Positions 29,113 through 30,761 of a stretch of 30,761 nucleotides of DNA are shown here, piece by piece (position 1 is the stretch's first letter; every line of letters starts with the position of its first letter). Location: positions 514,548 through 545,308 of the forward strand of contig JAHNZQ020000079.1 of assembly GCA_019155205.2 (NCBI GenBank), in the 5' to 3' direction. Source of the DNA: Gracilaria vermiculophylla (lineage: Eukaryota > Rhodophyta > Florideophyceae > Gracilariales > Gracilariaceae). The notes under the pieces are model-generated. The model made no database searches. It worked only from the letters and a program-made list of their open reading frames with translations, and was not told the DNA's origin. The position numbers and the translations under genes are program-made.

Positions 29113-30523
29113 TTCTTTCCCTCCATTGCATAAATTCTTGTGAGCGTATTCTGCCAGTGGACGAGGTTTTTTGGTTCGCAGCGGATAGCAATGTGGGTGT
29201 CGTATCTGTTGTGGGTTGCGCGCGGTTTCAAAGTTCTGGCGCAAAGCTATCAAGCTTCTCTCAAGTCAGAGTGTCGCGCTCGGGTGCTCCTTTTTTGAGG
29301 TGATCCCAATTTGCGAAGCAAATCCAGAGAATTTTGCTTCGTAAATTGGAACCTTTTTATAAAGTAGCTGTTCTTTGCTCCCTATTGGAGATGGCCAGTG
29401 AGCCCAAAAAAAGGGTATTTGATGTTTTGCGGCTGTTGGTGAAGATGCTCTTACGACCCTGGTTTAGAAGTGTCTGATAGTTTATATAAACGTATGTCGA
29501 TGTCCCGCATATTTACTTTGTAGAAACAATCGTTCACAATTTTACTCATTCCCCTAGTGTTCTAAAAACAAATCTTGGCGTTTCATGTCGTAACAAGACG
29601 CATGACAGCGGTGCATTTTTCAAACGCGTTATATCTTTCAAGCTATATCGCAACAGCAAGTTGTGTGGTTCAAGCGATTCAAGTTCAGCTCTAATAATTT
29701 AAGCGCACTTCGACAAAGCACCAGGCGTAAGAAAAGTTCAACTACTTGAAATGCACTGTAGGATGTCAAACGACTAGGTTCTAGACAGATTACAATAAAC
29801 TGCCTGAGCCTTGTTTCAAAAGAGAGTTCGCATGGCAGACGTTTCTCAACTCTTTTGGGTTACAACGGGGTATAATTCTTCTCGATCCTCCTCAATTATT
29901 CCTCTTTTCTCTTTTACCCACATCTCTTTGTACCCCCTTACCATCTGATGGCCAACATGAGGGCGCAAAACCTACGAGTGCGAACAGTTTCTGCTACATG
30001 AAGTTCTAATCGACTGCCACGCCACGTCACCTCTCCATTTTCGAACGAGCGCTGTAAACCACTCCCATGGTGTACCATCGCCGCTACCGCCTCAGACACA
30101 GCTGTCTCTTCAGCTGCCTCCGCGTCACACCCCGTGGCTGCTGCCATCGTGTAGTGTATGAAAACCATCCACTTCCAAAGACATAGATAGTTACCCCCGA
30201 TTAGGTGGAGTGTCGTGGAGCACCCACGACATAGATAGCGCTGCTTGATTACCTGGCAGCTAGCTCAGATGGGCGTTTCCCGATTCTGGCACAGCGGCGT
30301 CTACTTAAGCCGCCGGTGCGCCGCCCTCCCGTAAACCTCGAGGGCATTGAACTTAATAGCTCACACAAAACTCTCACCATCAGCCTGTGCGTTCCTCCGA
30401 ACTGCGCACACATCGTTAGTCCAGATGCTTCGCAAGCGCTAAAGTAGGAACCATCTCACCAAGCACCGTGTACGGAACACACTGTTTATCTCGCTCCCAA
30501 TCTCGAAGGGAGCCCAAGGCCGA
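29113..30523. other. No recognised gene
   Basis: Mixed composition, slightly more GC-rich after 29.95 kb. The minus-strand open frame at 29938-30168 (76 codons, Ala-rich) has no domain or signal. I see nothing firm besides the small repeats at 30180-30238. Confidence 0.5.
30180..30238. repeat. 11-bp direct repeats around an inverted repeat
   Basis: GACATAGATAG occurs at 30180-30190 and 30228-30238. Between and overlapping them, TGTCGTGG (30211-30218) pairs with CCACGACA (30224-30231) around a 5-base loop. Confidence 0.8.
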
Positions 30524-30709
30524 TCATTGTGCAGCAGTGCGAGGGCCAACTCCAATCAGTATCATTCTGCACTTGCTACAAAGCAATCTGCATGCTGTAG
30601 TGCAACGGCCCGTCGAGGGTATGCCGCAACGGTTGTCTTCATAAGGATTTGATCCGCTCCCGGCTGCCACAACCGTGGTTATGAATAGTATTAGCTTCAC
30701 TAGCCCCAT
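30524..30709 (-). CDS. Possible small secreted Cys-rich peptide (speculative)
   Basis: A 61-aa open frame with a real ATG at 30707-30709. Residues 1-19 (MGLVKLILFITTVVAAGSG) look like a signal peptide. The rest has five Cys in the pattern C-x7-C-x3-C-x3-C-x2-C. It has no match I can name, no visible promoter and lies in repeat-rich DNA, so chance is a strong alternative. Confidence 0.2.
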   Translation of the reverse strand: MGLVKLILFITTVVAAGSGSNPYEDNRCGIPSTGRCTTACRLLCSKCRMILIGVGPRTAAQ

Positions 30710-30761
30710 TTGGGGGTGTCCCTAGGAAGGGTAGTAATTGTGGCCTCGTGTGCCGATATTG

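Noticed and set aside
30590..30610. CTGTAGTGCAA as a third copy of the 481-bp repeat start
   Set aside because: Only about 10 bases match; similarity stops at once.

Overview
This window is eukaryotic nuclear DNA, probably from an intron-poor, GC-rich alga or other protist. Positions 1 to about 12,415 are extremely GC-rich and hold seven closely packed genes with no visible introns. Their products are eukaryotic: a CAMK-like kinase, a MYND/C6H2-type zinc-finger methionine aminopeptidase 1, an RBM39-type SR splicing factor, a rhodanese plus dual-specificity phosphatase, and a CNOT10-like repeat protein. Proteins are rich in Ala, Arg and Pro, and third codon positions are almost all G or C. I cannot name the organism. 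Red algae are one group with intron-poor GC-rich genes, but nothing here proves that placement.

Layout of the gene-rich half: kinase (+, 55-1820) converges on MetAP1 (-, 2473-3606). MetAP1 and the RBM39-like gene (+, 3985-5949) diverge from a 378-bp shared promoter. The RBM39-like gene converges, with only 12 bp between stops, on a small hotdog-fold FabZ-like gene (-, 5962-6462). Then follow a rhodanese/dual-specificity phosphatase (-, 6875-8071), which is divergent from a CNOT10-like TPR protein (+, 8513-10621), and a coiled-coil protein of unknown role (+, 10781-12415). The genes do housekeeping or signalling jobs (N-terminal Met removal, splicing, mRNA decay, phosphorylation and dephosphorylation). 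They look like neighbours rather than one pathway. Microsatellites that encode amino-acid runs are common: poly-Pro, 17 CAG codons, RS, PQ and DA repeats.

From 12.4 to about 14.8 kb the base composition falls from GC-rich to average. This transition holds no gene I can support. It does hold a cluster of inverted repeats at 12.84-13.17 kb, including a perfect 13-bp-arm hairpin, and a C-rich, G-poor stretch.

From 14.8 to 30.76 kb the DNA is AT-rich and gene-poor, with one 100-bp assembly gap (17741-17840). I recognise broken mobile elements: a chromovirus integrase C-terminus with chromodomain (15.3-15.9 kb, -), the right half of a Tc1-type DD34E transposase with its terminal repeat (17.84-18.34 kb, +), a probable reverse-transcriptase scrap and gag-like debris (21.7-24.1 kb, -), and a two-gene PIF/Harbinger relic made of a transposase N-terminal half (+, 27.46-28.03 kb) facing a Myb/SANT-like partner (-, 28.3-29.1 kb). 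Two tandem repeats (481-bp and about 139-bp periods) lie between them. No tRNA, rRNA or CRISPR was seen.
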